A DNA stretch of 64,000 nt. Origin: Kitagawia praeruptora (lineage: Eukaryota > Streptophyta > Magnoliopsida > Apiales > Apiaceae). This document shows, in pieces, positions 1 to 10,729 of this stretch (its first letter is position 1; each line of letters begins with the position of its first letter). Both the position numbers and the translations under genes were made by a program. Where the stretch lies: NCBI GenBank assembly GCA_037693485.1, contig CM075347.1, positions 65,692,501-65,756,500 on the forward strand, given 5' to 3'. The notes below the pieces were generated by a model. The model searched no databases, was not told where the DNA came from, and saw nothing but the letters and a program-made list of their open reading frames with translations.

Positions 1-417
1 CATTTTCCAAACCATAAGCGACAAAACTCATGCACACAACAACAACAACAAGTACAAGTCCTGCATGAGGGTGTTTCTGACCCGTTTCAAGAACCCGATC
101 CGGAACTGCCTCTTATGCAGCACAACCGAAAAGTGGAGCCAGCTACAGAAGATTGCAGCCCTGGCTGCATGTTAACAAAGGAACAAGAAGAAGAAGAAGA
201 AGATGATGATGACAAGGAGAGGATGATGAGGCATCTTCTAGAAGCTTCTGATGATGAGCTTGGCCTTCCTCACAAATCATCATCACTGTTGGGAGAAGAT
301 TTTAATGACCCAGTTAATCTTTTTTATGACCCTTTTTTATGTTGTGATGGGATATGGGAGCTTGAAGATGAGGTTGCTAATTACTCTACTCTGCTTCAAG
401 CTCAACTTTTTATGTAG
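1..417 (+). CDS. 3' end of a plant-specific acidic protein gene (partial)
   Basis: The frame is open from base 1 to a TAG at 415-417, so this is the C-terminal ~138 codons of a gene or last exon that begins outside the window. The first in-frame ATG (115) is probably internal. The protein has a short polyglutamine run, a Glu/Asp-rich run (about codons 63-72), then LLEASDDELGLP and a C-terminal block with GIWELEDEVANY and LLQAQLFM. I have an impression of a short, uncharacterised plant family with an LLEASDDELG-like motif and a Leu/Phe-rich tail, but cannot name it. No catalytic motif, signal peptide or membrane segment is visible. The (GAA)n/(GAT)n tract at 185-215 encodes the acidic run. Confidence is good that it is coding and low for function. 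Confidence 0.7.
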   Translation, partial: HFPNHKRQNSCTQQQQQVQVLHEGVSDPFQEPDPELPLMQHNRKVEPATEDCSPGCMLTKEQEEEEEDDDDKERMMRHLLEASDDELGLPHKSSSLLGEDFNDPVNLFYDPFLCCDGIWELEDEVANYSTLLQAQLFM

Positions 418-2076
418 TTTCAGGGTTAGTTTCGAAAGAAATGAGAAAGTTTAGGATGGAAAATCGGAAGGTTATGAAAATTAATTTTGGACTTTTCAGT
501 TTAGTCACCATGCATCTAGTGTATGATATTACTCGTTACATGTGCCCCGCATTATCCTTAGGGTTGATAAATTATCTAAGCAACTGGTATTAATTTTACT
601 TGTATTTTTCAAATTTCCGTAGTGTTGGATTGACAAAGTTGATTAATATTTTGTTAATAATTAAAAAAATCAAAAGTTGTCATTGTTTGATAATTAATCA
701 TTATAACACTATGACACTGTTTGATAATTTAGTCATTATTATCAATGTTTTATTAATCTTACTATTTGCATGATCTCGTGCTTTAAATTTTACAGAAGTT
801 CCAACTAAAACTAAAATCATAAGTATTACTCGATATCCACTTCTAACCAAATTTTTATATAATTTAAACATCTTTTAACGATCCATTTTCATCGTCTTGG
901 TTGCTTACCTACGAAGTTGGTATTGACACAAGATTGTTTCTAATATTCATTTTGTTCTCGAATTTATTCATGGAAAATGCTAGGTAATCGATCCAAAAAT
1001 AATTTATAAATGTCAAGTGTATTATTATATTTGAACATAATACAATGGATTTCCTGCATTAACACTAATTTCTCATTCAAAATTTTTCAATCTGTCACGT
1101 CAGCCACACCATTAGGGAGCAATTTTTGGGTATTAATTTGGGGTAACTAGTATTACTATGTATTCCTATACAAGTAATTTTTAATGTATTTAAATTTGCT
1201 GATAGAGATTAATTCATCTTGCATAGAAATTATGTTTATTTGTAACGGATAATTCAAAGGAAAAAATTTATTTCAACATTTTGAACAAAATTCCAATATT
1301 GAAAGTAAGACATTAACAAAATTATTTGAAATCCAACTCAAATAAATAAATTGTGTCCAACCATTCTTCAATCTAGATTGATAAATAAATGTAAGTCATT
1401 TGTCTCAATTTTCGGTGAGGACAAATCAGCATCTCCAGGTTTATCGTATATTCGTATGTATACAATATCAGAAAATGAACGACTGATGAGGCCGAAACCA
1501 TCTTGTTCCCTCCATTTTTTTTTTTTGCTAAGCTGTTCCCTCCGTTTTTAGTAAGTTGTGTCCTTTTCTCATTCGAATTTTAAGATATTTATAAAAACCA
1601 GAGACTGATAAATTATTTTTGCATTTATTTCTTTTAATAATATTTAAAAGATAAATATCGAAACATGTCTTCTTAATTTGCATATTAAAATATAATTAAG
1701 AATAAAAACTAATTAGGAACTAAAGAAATTATCAATCTACTCGATCAGTTCTTAAATTTCAACTTCTTTTCTTATGCTCCAGGAGGAAGACCGTATGGTT
1801 TAATTAAATCAAAGAAAAATATGTTAACTTTCTTATGGCCAAAGGCCAATAGAATAATTCACGAGTCAAAGTTGAGATTATCCAAAAAAGACTAGGCAAT
1901 TTGATATAAATCTAGCTCATACATCCCATCCGTTTATATGCGGCTTAAGATGAACTACGTGGTATGAGCCACTGAACACAAATGTCTCTACTATCTCCTG
2001 TGGCATTTGGGCAGTTTGCTCTCACATCATACTTACTCACATCCCCTATTCCATCCACCCAGATGTCTGTATCATG
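418..2076. other. AT-rich spacer, no gene seen
   Basis: The stretch begins with the probable 3' UTR of the upstream gene. I see no ORF with recognisable content. At 1505-1560 two GTTCCCTCC-like pieces look like decayed Stowaway MITE ends, interrupted by a run of about 12 T. Confidence 0.6.
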
Positions 2077-2078
2077 TA

Positions 2079-2361
2079 CTCCCTCCGTCCCGATAGGTTC
2101 TTAACATGGGGATCGGGTACGGAGACCAAGGATAGTGGATGTAATATTGTTAAAATAAATGAAGTAGTGGGTGTAATAGTGATTTTATTGTTAAAATAAG
2201 TGAAGTAGTGGGTGTAATAGTATAAAGTGTTGAAAAAGTGGAGTAAAGTAGTGGATGTAATAATGTATTTTATTGTTAAAAGTTACTATTTTTGGTAATG
2301 TAAAGAATTGATGGGACGTCCCAAAAAGGAAATTGTAAAGAAATGGATGGGACAGAGGGAG
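2079..2361. mobile_element. Stowaway-type MITE (Tc1/mariner), 283 bp
   Basis: The element begins CTCCCTCCGTCCCGATAGG and ends GGGACAGAGGGAG, which are inverted copies. It is flanked by TA on both sides (2077-2078 and 2362-2363). The ends and TA duplication match the Stowaway consensus. The interior is AT-rich with no coding capacity. Confidence 0.85.
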
Positions 2362-2677
2362 TATGTATTTATTCGTCTTGATATCTGTTTTGGATGGTAA
2401 AATGTGTGAAGATGTCACATATATCTTATTCTTTCTTTCTCAAGTCGATATTATTATTATTGAATATATTTGTACCTCCCCTATTTTTTTTTAACATTTT
2501 AATTTTTATCATCCGAAAGAAGATAAGAAGAAAATAAAGCCGGTGTTTTGATACCTTCTGGAAAAAGATAAAAATGACACACTTTTGTACAATACATTAA
2601 TTAAAATTTTCAAATCAAAATTTTAAAATGAATTAGATACTGTGTATTAAGTATTTGAAACTCCTCTTTAGGTAGTA

Positions 2678-2926
2678 CTCCCTGTCTCTTTTTGTTTTTT
2701 TTATTTGAAATGTCGGGATTGTTTATAACATGAAACAAATTATTAATTTACGTCTAATGTATAATGCAAAATATAGTCATGAGCTTGTTGAATTCGTATT
2801 TATGAATACTTTAATACAGTAAAAATTTTATATTTAATACTAATATGAAATTTAAGATAATAACGATCAGAAGTATGCGTTATGCGTTGATGTGTCCAAT
2901 AAAAACATCATCCCGGATGGAGGGAG
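2678..2926. mobile_element. Second, degenerate Stowaway-type MITE, 249 bp
   Basis: It begins CTCCCTGTCTCTTTTTG and ends CATCCCGGATGGAGGGAG, with TA at 2676-2677 and 2927-2928. The inverted ends agree over the first six bases and then diverge, so this is an older or different subfamily than the copy at 2079. Confidence 0.65.
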
Positions 2927-3088
2927 TATCATTTACTACGGAGTACTCACCAGTACTATGTATACCACTCTCCTCCAGTTTTACAACTGGAAAAATCAAG
3001 GATAAGAATAGTTAGCAGCACAAAATCTAAATTTAGCTTAATTACGGTCCGCCTACGGTCGAGGTCCCAACTTTCAGTGTTCGCATGT

Positions 3089-3299
3089 GGTTCGGATTCT
3101 CTGTCCCTTTTGTGTCCCTTCCTTTTTTCAATACAAAAAGAGTGTTCCTGCAGGGCTATTTTAAAAAATAATAATTATTTATTAAAATGGACTCCGCAAG
3201 GGTACTCTTTTTGTATTAGAAAAAGGAGGAGACACAAGTATTAGAAAAAGGAGGAGACACAAAGGAGACATGGAGGAAGGGGACAGAGGATCTCAGCTC
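3089..3299. mobile_element. Mutator-type palindromic MITE, 211 bp, perfect 9-bp TSD
   Basis: The element is flanked by a 9-bp direct repeat TTCGCATGT (3080-3088 and 3300-3308), the size made by Mutator-like transposases. The arms are inverted copies. The left arm has CTCTGTCCC, TTTGTGTCCC and ACAAAAAGAGTG; the right arm has the complements, with one arm segment (AGAAAAAGGAGGAGACACAA) duplicated at 3217-3262. The centre (3160-3190) is AT-rich loop. It is non-coding and non-autonomous. Confidence 0.8.
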
Positions 3300-3309
3300 T
3301 TCGCATGTA

Positions 3310-3609
3310 CACAATCATATTATCAATTTGTTTTGGTGGTGAAATTAAATTGGAGTTCTTCTCCCTTCATTTTTCTATTTTGAATTGTTCTTTTTGGCGT
3401 TCGCTACTTTCCAACACCAACAAATTATAACATATTACGGGTTTCTTGTATTATGCTATAAATTTATTTAATGTTATAATTATATTTTTATATAAAAATT
3501 ATATTTTTGGTTATATATTAATGATTAAATTAAAGGGTAACGTGTTTTAATTAGAAGCGAAATATTATTGATTGAAAGATATGATACGATTGATCTTCTT
3601 AGGTGTTTA
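3310..3609 (-). mobile_element. Left part of an old minus-strand Helitron
   Basis: 3513-3609 is closely similar to 7317-7420 and to parts of 50390-51130, all belonging to one Helitron family. On the minus strand the segment near 3420-3445 reads ACCCGT then TTATAA, a worn version of the family's 3' hairpin and tail, so the 3' end may lie near 3420. 3310-3420 holds nothing recognisable. Confidence 0.4.
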
Positions 3610-3636
3610 GAGCATCTTCAATGTGACTAGCTAAAA

Positions 3637-6600
3637 TCTATACTATTATATAAAAGCCGAAACATTGAAAGTTTTGGTACCTGTTTTTTGGTACCAAGTG
3701 ATTTTACTAAATTACCCTCATTATTTATAATAAAACAATACTATTACATAAACATTATATTCAGACACATCTACCGTTCGGACACCAACCTCCATCATCG
3801 CCTTCATCAAACTCTTAATCGGCTTCCATCGAATTGAGCAAACCCTTAATCGGCTTCATCGAATTGAGTTACCGTGATTAAAGATAAGCTTGATCAGGTG
3901 ATTCACTTCATTAATTTTACATACACAAATACAGCGTGTGTGTGTGTGTGCGTGTTGAATTTATATGAATTGATGTTATCAAGTGCAGGTGAATAAAGAA
4001 ATTGAAGCGGATTATCAGATAACTAGAGAGATTGAATCGGAGATTGTCACGTGTTGTGAGATTGAGACGGATTATGCGGTTTGTGTTCGAATTGTGATTA
4101 AATCAACTGTTGTTTTCAGTTGTCAGGTTGGATTCTTCAAACACTACATATATACTACACTTTATAAAAAATAATTATAAACCAAATAAGATTAGTCTAT
4201 GCTTTAGTCCCAGGTCTACTGTGGGAGGAGGTAATAACCTTATTTTTCTATGACCGTTTTGTTTTTATGTTATAATGAGGTTATAGTCTCAGGTCATGAT
4301 TTGACATTACTTTGTATCATATGTTCTGCTGACATGGAATGTAATTTAGATGGAAACACATGTACTTCTGATCTTCCTTTATGTTGATTTTGGCTGTGTG
4401 GCGCTGAGCAGATGTAGTAACACTTGATTTCTTAGAGTGACGTTTTGTATTTGTATGGTCAGGAAGAGACCTTTGTTTTATCAAAGTAGATTAGTTGCAC
4501 ACAAGAGTGTAAAGTTTTTAAAGTCAGCAGAGTGTAAAATAAAAGAGAATCCATCCATCAGAAACTAATTTGGAAGCCTTGGGTTATGATTATGTGGACA
4601 CATTTGTTTCCCTTTCTGTTTGTCTATTACCGGCCTCAACCAAACACCCCCTAAAAATCCTTATTGGCATATTGCACCGTTTTAAATTGTAATAATGATT
4701 ATACACATTATTATAATTAAACATTCTTTTGGAGATAACAACTCTCATGGTCATTTTATCTTTGTTTTGTTTGGTATAAAGTTTTTTCTTTTTTGAGATT
4801 TTAACGAAGATTAGTATTGTGTAAGGAAGCTATTATTGTATTTTTAGGTGTAATTAGCTGTTTCAAGGTCGTAATTTTTTATACATTTGCACTTAGACAT
4901 CTTGCGTTGACAATGTTGATGTATCAGTGACCAGCACAATAGGAGTAATCTTAGTAAGCATTCTTGAATGTTTGAAACACTGAAATTATAAGATTTCAGT
5001 GACATGTGTATTGAAAAGAAATTCAATTGAACTAATAATTACATGGTGTGTGAAACATATGCAAATATGGCATGCAAGTGACTTTCTCACCATTACAATA
5101 TAAATAGGTTGTTTTAACTAATGGATCTGTTTTAGTTTCTTGTGGTGAAAGTTGAAACTAAACAGTTACAAGAACACCATTAATTTTGAACCTCTCTTAT
5201 TTGAAGAAGTTAAATCTCAAATTGTTCAACAAAAAGACGAGGAAGAAGGTACCCTTTTTTGTCGGAAATAATGTACTTAATATGAAATATTGAGCTCTCA
5301 GTTCATAAAGTAATTTGTTCTTGCTCAGCATTTTTTTGAAATCGGGATTAGTGTGGCCCCTTTACCCTTACTCTGATACGCACACATGGGCACCTCTGCA
5401 GATGTTCGAACCATACAATGCTATAGGTTCAATGTAATTAGAGTCCCTATATTTAGTAATTTGGGGGACGTTACTTGCATGATTATGCTGTATCTCACCA
5501 ATTTCAACCATGATTTGACCGTTAACTTTAAATGACGTATACACCTAAAATACATTAAATCACATACTGGCACTGAAATTTGATTCTTTAAATTCATTTT
5601 ACCACCTAAAATATGAGTGTGCCATTCACAAATTTTACATTAAATCAAAAGATACAATTTTGTACCTGATACATGAGAAGTTTTAAGTGGAATAGAAAGT
5701 GAGTGAATTTGGTATTTGACATGGATAGGATAACGTCTTATAACTATTATTTCTTTTCCGCAGATGTAGAATGGAAGACTAGCATAATTCTTGAATGCTA
5801 TGAGACTAACGGGTTTCACTTACCAGTGGTTTTTGGGAAAAATTGGGATTCAGTTCAACAAATGATCTATTGCTCCTCTCTAGGAAGAAGGTATTTAATG
5901 TTTGTAACATTCTGTATGTTCTTAAAGGCAGTAGTATTAAGAGAGTCGTACGTTTGAATATTAAAAGTTCTATCAGCGCGCCAACAACTCTCCTTGCTAT
6001 ATGTAAAGTACACATAATGTAGAATCCTTATCATGTATTATCCCTTGACGAGGGCCTTTTGCAGCTTGAAGAAAGTGAAGAGCTTTCAACTACGTATGCA
6101 TTTGGATTGGTCGAGTATAAGCAATTAGTTTCGAATGGAGGAAAGATTGGACTCAGAATGCAATTAGGCGGACAAGTTAAAGGATCAAATGCTGATGAAC
6201 TTAAATCTTGCCCAAGGCTAATACGTATGCACATTGTCAGAAGCATTGCTGTAGCACTTATTAGAGATTGTTGTAGCACTTATTAGAGTATGGCATGAAA
6301 TACTTATTGGAGCATTGTTGTGGCACTTATTAGATTGCTGGAGAATGATTTCTATATTGATTATATTTTTGTTTATGATCTGTACCTAATTACCTTTTTT
6401 TAAAAAAAATATTTAAAAAGCATTTTAAGCTATAGTTTAAGGATGGTTCCATAATTTATTTTATAAATTTTCTTTTTTTTTTGTATAAAAATTGGATTGT
6501 TCTATTATTATACAAAAGAAAGAAAATTATAAAAAAATATGGTATGAAGCTAAAAAACAAAAAAAAAAATATTTGTGACATTTGGCTTATTTGGCAACTA

Positions 6601-6838
6601 TTTTAATTGTGAAAATCAATATGATATTTCAAATATAATTTTAAAAGTATAAAAATGTTGTTTTTAAAATATTACTTTATCATAAAAAAATCTTAACTTA
6701 GTCAAATTATATAACAAAAAAAATTTAACCACTCAAAAAAATCGTGCTTTGCTTTAGTCAATTTATATAACTAAAAATCAAAAAAATAGTAATTAAAAAT
6801 ATTCAAAAAACCCTTGCTTTGCACGGGTTATAGGCTAG
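3637..6838 (+). mobile_element. Helitron, 3.2 kb, carrying captured gene fragments
   Basis: The 5' end is TCTATACTATTATATAAAAG, preceded by A. The 3' end has a hairpin (CCCTTGC, loop, GCACGGG at 6811-6827) followed 11 bases later by CTAG and host T, so it inserted between A and T as Helitrons do. No Rep/helicase transposase is present, so it is non-autonomous. The interior carries three exon-like segments of a SEN1/MAA3-like helicase (listed separately), a possible further exon at 3989-4126 (bounded by AG and GT) and a (GT)n run at 3938-3956. 6287-6810 is AT-rich. Confidence 0.85.
5166..6224 (+). pseudogene. Captured exon fragments of a SEN1/MAA3-like helicase
   Basis: Three exon-like blocks keep splice signals. 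5166-5248 (after AG, before GT) encodes FEPLLFEEVKSQI and an acid-rich end. 5764-5890 (after CAG, before GT) encodes VEWKTSIILECYETNGFHLP. 6065-6224 (after TTTTGCAG, before GTATGC) encodes TTYAFGLVEYKQ and LRMQLGGQV. The first block ends with one base and the second begins with two, so they join in phase. These segments resemble the N-terminal, pre-ATPase region of plant SEN1/MAGATAMA3-type RNA/DNA helicases, recognised from memory of the family pattern. The second block goes out of frame near its end and its alternate frame has stops, so it is dead. The ATPase core is absent. The gene identity is an inference. Confidence 0.55.
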
Positions 6839-7196
6839 TAGTATAAAATAATGGTTAATGTAAAATTTACTGAACCTGTAAGAGGTTGTACTCCAATGGA
6901 GTTAGCTATAATGGTTAGTTATATTTCAAAAATAATATTTTATAATTAGTTTTGTTAATAAATATAAATAAAAATATATGAGATTGATGATGTGTCATGA
7001 TATAAGTGGATATTGTGGGTTTTAGATGTTATCTATAATTTTTAGATGTTTACCAAATATAGAGGATATGTAATCGGTTATGTAAAAGTTTACCTAACAG
7101 GCCCAATGGTTGGAGGAAGCTCTTTTTTAGAGGATAGGCAAAAATGGTACTATTTGACACAATATAGCTAAGAGGAGGCTCAGGTTGGAGTTGCTC

Positions 7197-7619
7197 AGGT
7201 AATATCTTCAACTAAAAGTAAATGTGAAAAAGCAATCACTAATTACAATTAATTATATTATGTTATTATTTATTTTAGGTATTACATTTTTCTTGAAAAT
7301 TGTGGTGTGATATTTTCGGGTATATATTAATGATTAAATTAAAGGGTAACGTGTCTTAATTAGAAAGGAAATATTAATGATTGAAAGATATAATATGACT
7401 GATCTTTTTAGATGTTTATAAAAGGTAATATTTCAACTAAAAGTAAATGTGAAAAAGGCAATCAGTAATTAACATTAATTATATTATGTTATTATTTATT
7501 TTAGGTGTATTTTTTTTAAATGAAGGGTAAATAAGTAAATTCACGAAGTACCAAAAAACAGGTACCAAAAAACAGATACCAAAACTTTTAATATTTCGGC
7601 TTTTACATAATAGAATAGA
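7197..7619 (-). mobile_element. 5' part of a minus-strand Helitron
   Basis: Read on the minus strand from 7619 it begins TCTATTCTATTATGTAAAAG and runs into a GGTACCTGTTTTTTGGTA-type block, the same start as the plus-strand Helitron at 3637, preceded by A. 7197-7300 and 7317-7510 are two tandem copies of the subterminal region. The element probably extends left to about 3420 and was split by the MITE and the Helitron. Confidence 0.6.
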
Positions 7620-7853
7620 TTTACAAATATACCAGTTTGAAAATAAATTTTTAAATAAAAATCAATTAACCGACGAATCGGCCAATCAAAAATTTTAACA
7701 TCTAGAGTAATTAATCAAAATTTTCAATATTTCAATTTTAATAATAAATTTGATTTTCATATATGTTAATTGATATTTTTTCAAATTTGACAAATGTATT
7801 CTAGGATGGATCCGGGTTGGTTATAGGTACAATTAAAGGTCAATTAGAGGATT

Positions 7854-7936
7854 AGTCCTTTGTTATGGATGAGTCCTCTGCTACGGAGGAGTCCTCTACT
7901 ATAGACGAGTCCTCTGCTAAGGACACGTCCTCTGTG
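7854..7936. repeat. 18-bp tandem repeat, about 4.5 copies
   Basis: Units of the type AGTCCTCTGCTACGGAGG start at 7854, 7872, 7890 and 7908, with a partial fifth CGTCCTCTGTG. Units differ by two to five bases. 7620-7853 is AT-rich spacer with nothing recognisable. Confidence 0.8.
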
Positions 7937-8026
7937 AGCAAAGGAAATCATCAAAGGTTCTTTATTGATTGATTTTTACAGGTTTGTTGAAGAATTCCCT
8001 CCTGAGGACGTCCACCATGGAAGGCC

Positions 8027-8518
8027 TAGAGTTGTAAACGAACCGGACTGTACATTAAGATTGGTTCGTTCGTCCGTGTTGGAGTTCGGTTAGCTCGTCC
8101 GATAAGCTTACCGAACTCAAGTTCGAACAAGAAAATATGTTCGGTAAGGTTACCAAACATTGTTCGGTTCGTTAAGATTTCGTCCGAGTTCGTTAAGAGT
8201 TCGTCTGATTTTGGTTCGAGTTCGGTTCGTTCGATAAAAACAATAATATTTACAATTTTTTTATTTTTTTATTTTTCAAATTATTATATTTATTTGTTAT
8301 ACAATATTATATATATAATTACCATACTATTCGTGTTCGGTTCATATTCGGTTTGGTTCGGTATGTTCGCGAACAGTTCTTGTTCGTTTCGGTTCATTAC
8401 CGAACTCGAGTTTGGACAAGAAAATTGTTCGATAAGCTTACCGAACATTGTTCGGTTCGTTAAGAATTTGTTCATGTTCGTTAAAAGTTTGTCCGAGTTC
8501 GGTTCGTTTACAGCTCTA
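8027..8518. mobile_element. GTTCG-rich inverted-repeat element, 492 bp
   Basis: The ends are TAGAGTTGTAAACGAACC and GGTTCGTTTACAGCTCTA, an 18-bp inverted repeat with one mismatch. The interior is full of GTTCG/CGAAC motifs, and two related blocks (about 8095-8180 and 8395-8480) both contain ATAAGCTTACCGAAC followed by ACATTGTTCGGTTCG. The TAG-GCTGTAAA type end suggests a hAT-like MITE, but the flanks (GGAAGGCC and CCTACGGT) do not form a clear TSD. The ORFs crossing it are shadows. Confidence 0.65.
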
Positions 8519-9168
8519 CCTACGGTATTCCTGGATGTTGAATACCCTCTATTGTAGTCAATGGACGTCTCATTGGGGAAGTGGGGGACTTTTGGTGTGT
8601 GTTTTGGAAGCTCTGTTCTTGTATTCAATGAACGCGTCCTCATTGGGGAACTTTGAAGTAATCTTGCACTCTGCACCTAAAAGGTTAAGTTCACTTGTCC
8701 AGCTATCGAGTGGGTGCTTCTCATTCGGGGACAAGGATGCATCCTACATTTGGGGTAAGTCATGGCTATACCTACGCCTATGAAATCGGGAGATAGTTGG
8801 TGGAGAAGACGACTAGTCCTCGACGGGGGAAGTTTCCTTATCCGTAAAGTCCCGAAATTGTAGGCAAACTTTGGACGTTTGTGACAAGGTCTCATCGTTG
8901 GACATTCCTAAAGTTGGGCCATAGGATAAGAAACCCAGCCCATTTGGGTTTCTTCCTCTCTAAGAACTATGGATGGCTTGATCCCTATAATTACCGAGGT
9001 ATGTAGGTCGATTGAAGGGTTAGAAGTCAAGAGCTCTAAAGCGGCCACCACTAACCCTAATCAATCTCAGCCATCAATTACATACAACCACCACATACCA
9101 CCATTTTTTCCGGCAAAGAACCACCGTTGTAGATCTTGATTCCAATAACGTATTCATTGTTTCTCCTT
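8519..9168. other. Unclassified spacer, possibly decayed LTR
   Basis: The text has three TCATTGGGGA-like motifs (near 8569, 8639 and 8720) and composition more GC-rich than the surroundings, as in a decayed retrotransposon LTR. It lies on the 3' side of the minus-strand gypsy remnant. I could not define ends. Confidence 0.3.
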
Positions 9169-9424
9169 CTATTTAAACTTTAATCCCATTTTTATTTTCC
9201 ACAAGTACACATTTAGTGATATGCTAGTTTTGCTTTTTTTTAGCTCCTCATCCTTGAACTTGCGTGGAACGTAATTGATGAATATATCGGTGACTCGCCC
9301 ATCATAATCTTGGACTTCCTCCACTAGAATGAAAGGACTAAAACCTTTCTCAACTCCTGCATATCCTTTGTTAGCACTACCGCTAGACTCGGTGGCAAGC
9401 ATTGTTCCTCTATCGATGGTATGC

Positions 9425-10723
9425 TTAACTCCTTGAACACTTTAAAACAAATGGATTTTCCTTTATTTTTAAAATGAATTCACCTTTTTGAACATCAATA
9501 AGAGCTCTTTCTGTAGCAAGAAAAGGTCTTCCTAAAAAGATAGGGATGCCTTTGTCTGTAGTAAATTCCAGCACTAAGAAATCTATTGGGTATACAAACT
9601 CTTCGATTTTGACCAAAACATTCTTGATTTTACCCTTTGGATATACTATTGACTATCAACTAGCTGTATATAAGCCCTTGTAGGTGTGGGCTACGGTAAA
9701 TTCAACATATCAAAAACTGATAATGGCATAAGATTTAACATAGGCATTTTCAAATTTAATGTCCCCTATGACTATGACACAAGGGATAGTAAAGCTACCT
9801 AGACCAACTTCCCCTATCGCAAAGGCTAAAGCTCCAAATGGTGTGGCATTTTTCAAATTTAATGTCCCCTATCACAAAGGCTAAAGCTGCAACTTCCTTG
9901 ACCTTTGGCTTCACATCAAACATCTCATTCAGGAACCTAGTGTGCTTAGGTGTCTAGTCAAATTCCCTTAACAACTTGGTGTTTATCCCTTCTTAAAGGT
10001 ATCAAGAAATAGCTTTTTATCTTTTTGCTCTTCATCTCTCATGACTTTCATGATTAAGTGAGGGTGCACCAAATTGGGCTTATTCTTTACTCCTCTCATC
10101 TTGCTTGCTTCAACTTCTTCTTTCAATGCCACACTAGTCATATTAACTTGTTCCATTGGGAATCCTCTTCCTTTAGGATTTACTTCGATGTTGCTTTGTA
10201 ATTGTAATCCTCCTTGTGGTCTCGCATTAAGTGTAATGACAATTTGACTAACTTGACTTTCAAGGGCTTTTCATGACATAGCCAACCCTTTGACCAATGT
10301 CTTCAATTCTTTAATCCTCCTTGTAATTGCTTCCAATTGAACGGCTATAAAAGTATGTTATTGATATTCATTAGCAGCCATTAACTCATAGCATCAATGA
10401 TGGATTTCGCTTATGTCCTTAAACCATTATAAAAGCAACTAATCAACAACCATTCTTGTATTCCGTGATGTGGACAACTCCCCATTAGTTCTTTAAACCT
10501 TTCTCATGCTTCACTCATAGATTCTCCACCTTGTTGCTTTAATTGAGTTAAAAAAATCTCGCATTTGAGTAGTATTTGAAATTGGGAAGAATTTCTCCAA
10601 GAACTTTTGAGCTAAGTCCTCCCAACTAGTAATTGAACCAGGTGGCAGATAGTGTAGCCAACTTTCAGCTTTGTTGCATATAGCACTTGGTAACAATCTT
10701 AACTTAACAACGATATCTGGCAT
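9425..10723 (-). pseudogene. Ty3/gypsy gag-protease remnant
   Basis: On the minus strand, 10723-10511 encodes part of the retrotransposon gag domain (AESWLHYLPPGSITSWEDLA, then FLEKFFPISNTTQMRDFF). After a frameshift, about 10530-10400 encodes SEAWERFKELM and PHHGIQEWL, the next part of gag. 9616-9425 encodes the retropepsin-like tail with YPIDFLVLEF, ILGRPFLAT-like IFLGRPFLATERALIDVQKG. These are characteristic of Athila-like Ty3/gypsy polyproteins. Many stops and frameshifts separate the blocks, and 9840-9880 duplicates part of the text just before it. Reverse transcriptase and integrase are absent. A 77-codon ORF at 9169-9402 follows but I do not recognise it. Confidence 0.75.
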
Positions 10724-10729
10724 GTTGTA

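Larger units (their letters stand above)
3610..7196. mobile_element. MITE with GAGCATC-type inverted ends, split by a Helitron
   Basis: The left arm (3610-3636) starts GAGCATCTTCAATGTGAC and the right arm (6839-7196) ends CAGGTTGGAGTTGCTC, whose complement is GAGCAACTCCAACCTG. Removing the 3.2-kb Helitron between them leaves a ~388-bp element. The flanks continue a sequence that is uninterrupted in the sister copy at 7410-7440, which supports the edges. I could not find a clean TSD, so hAT versus PIF/Harbinger is undecided. Confidence 0.55.

Noticed and set aside
9169..9402. A 77-codon minus ORF after the gypsy protease as a separate gene
   Set aside because: It follows dead gypsy text in the same orientation, has no recognised domain and is probably part of the same element.
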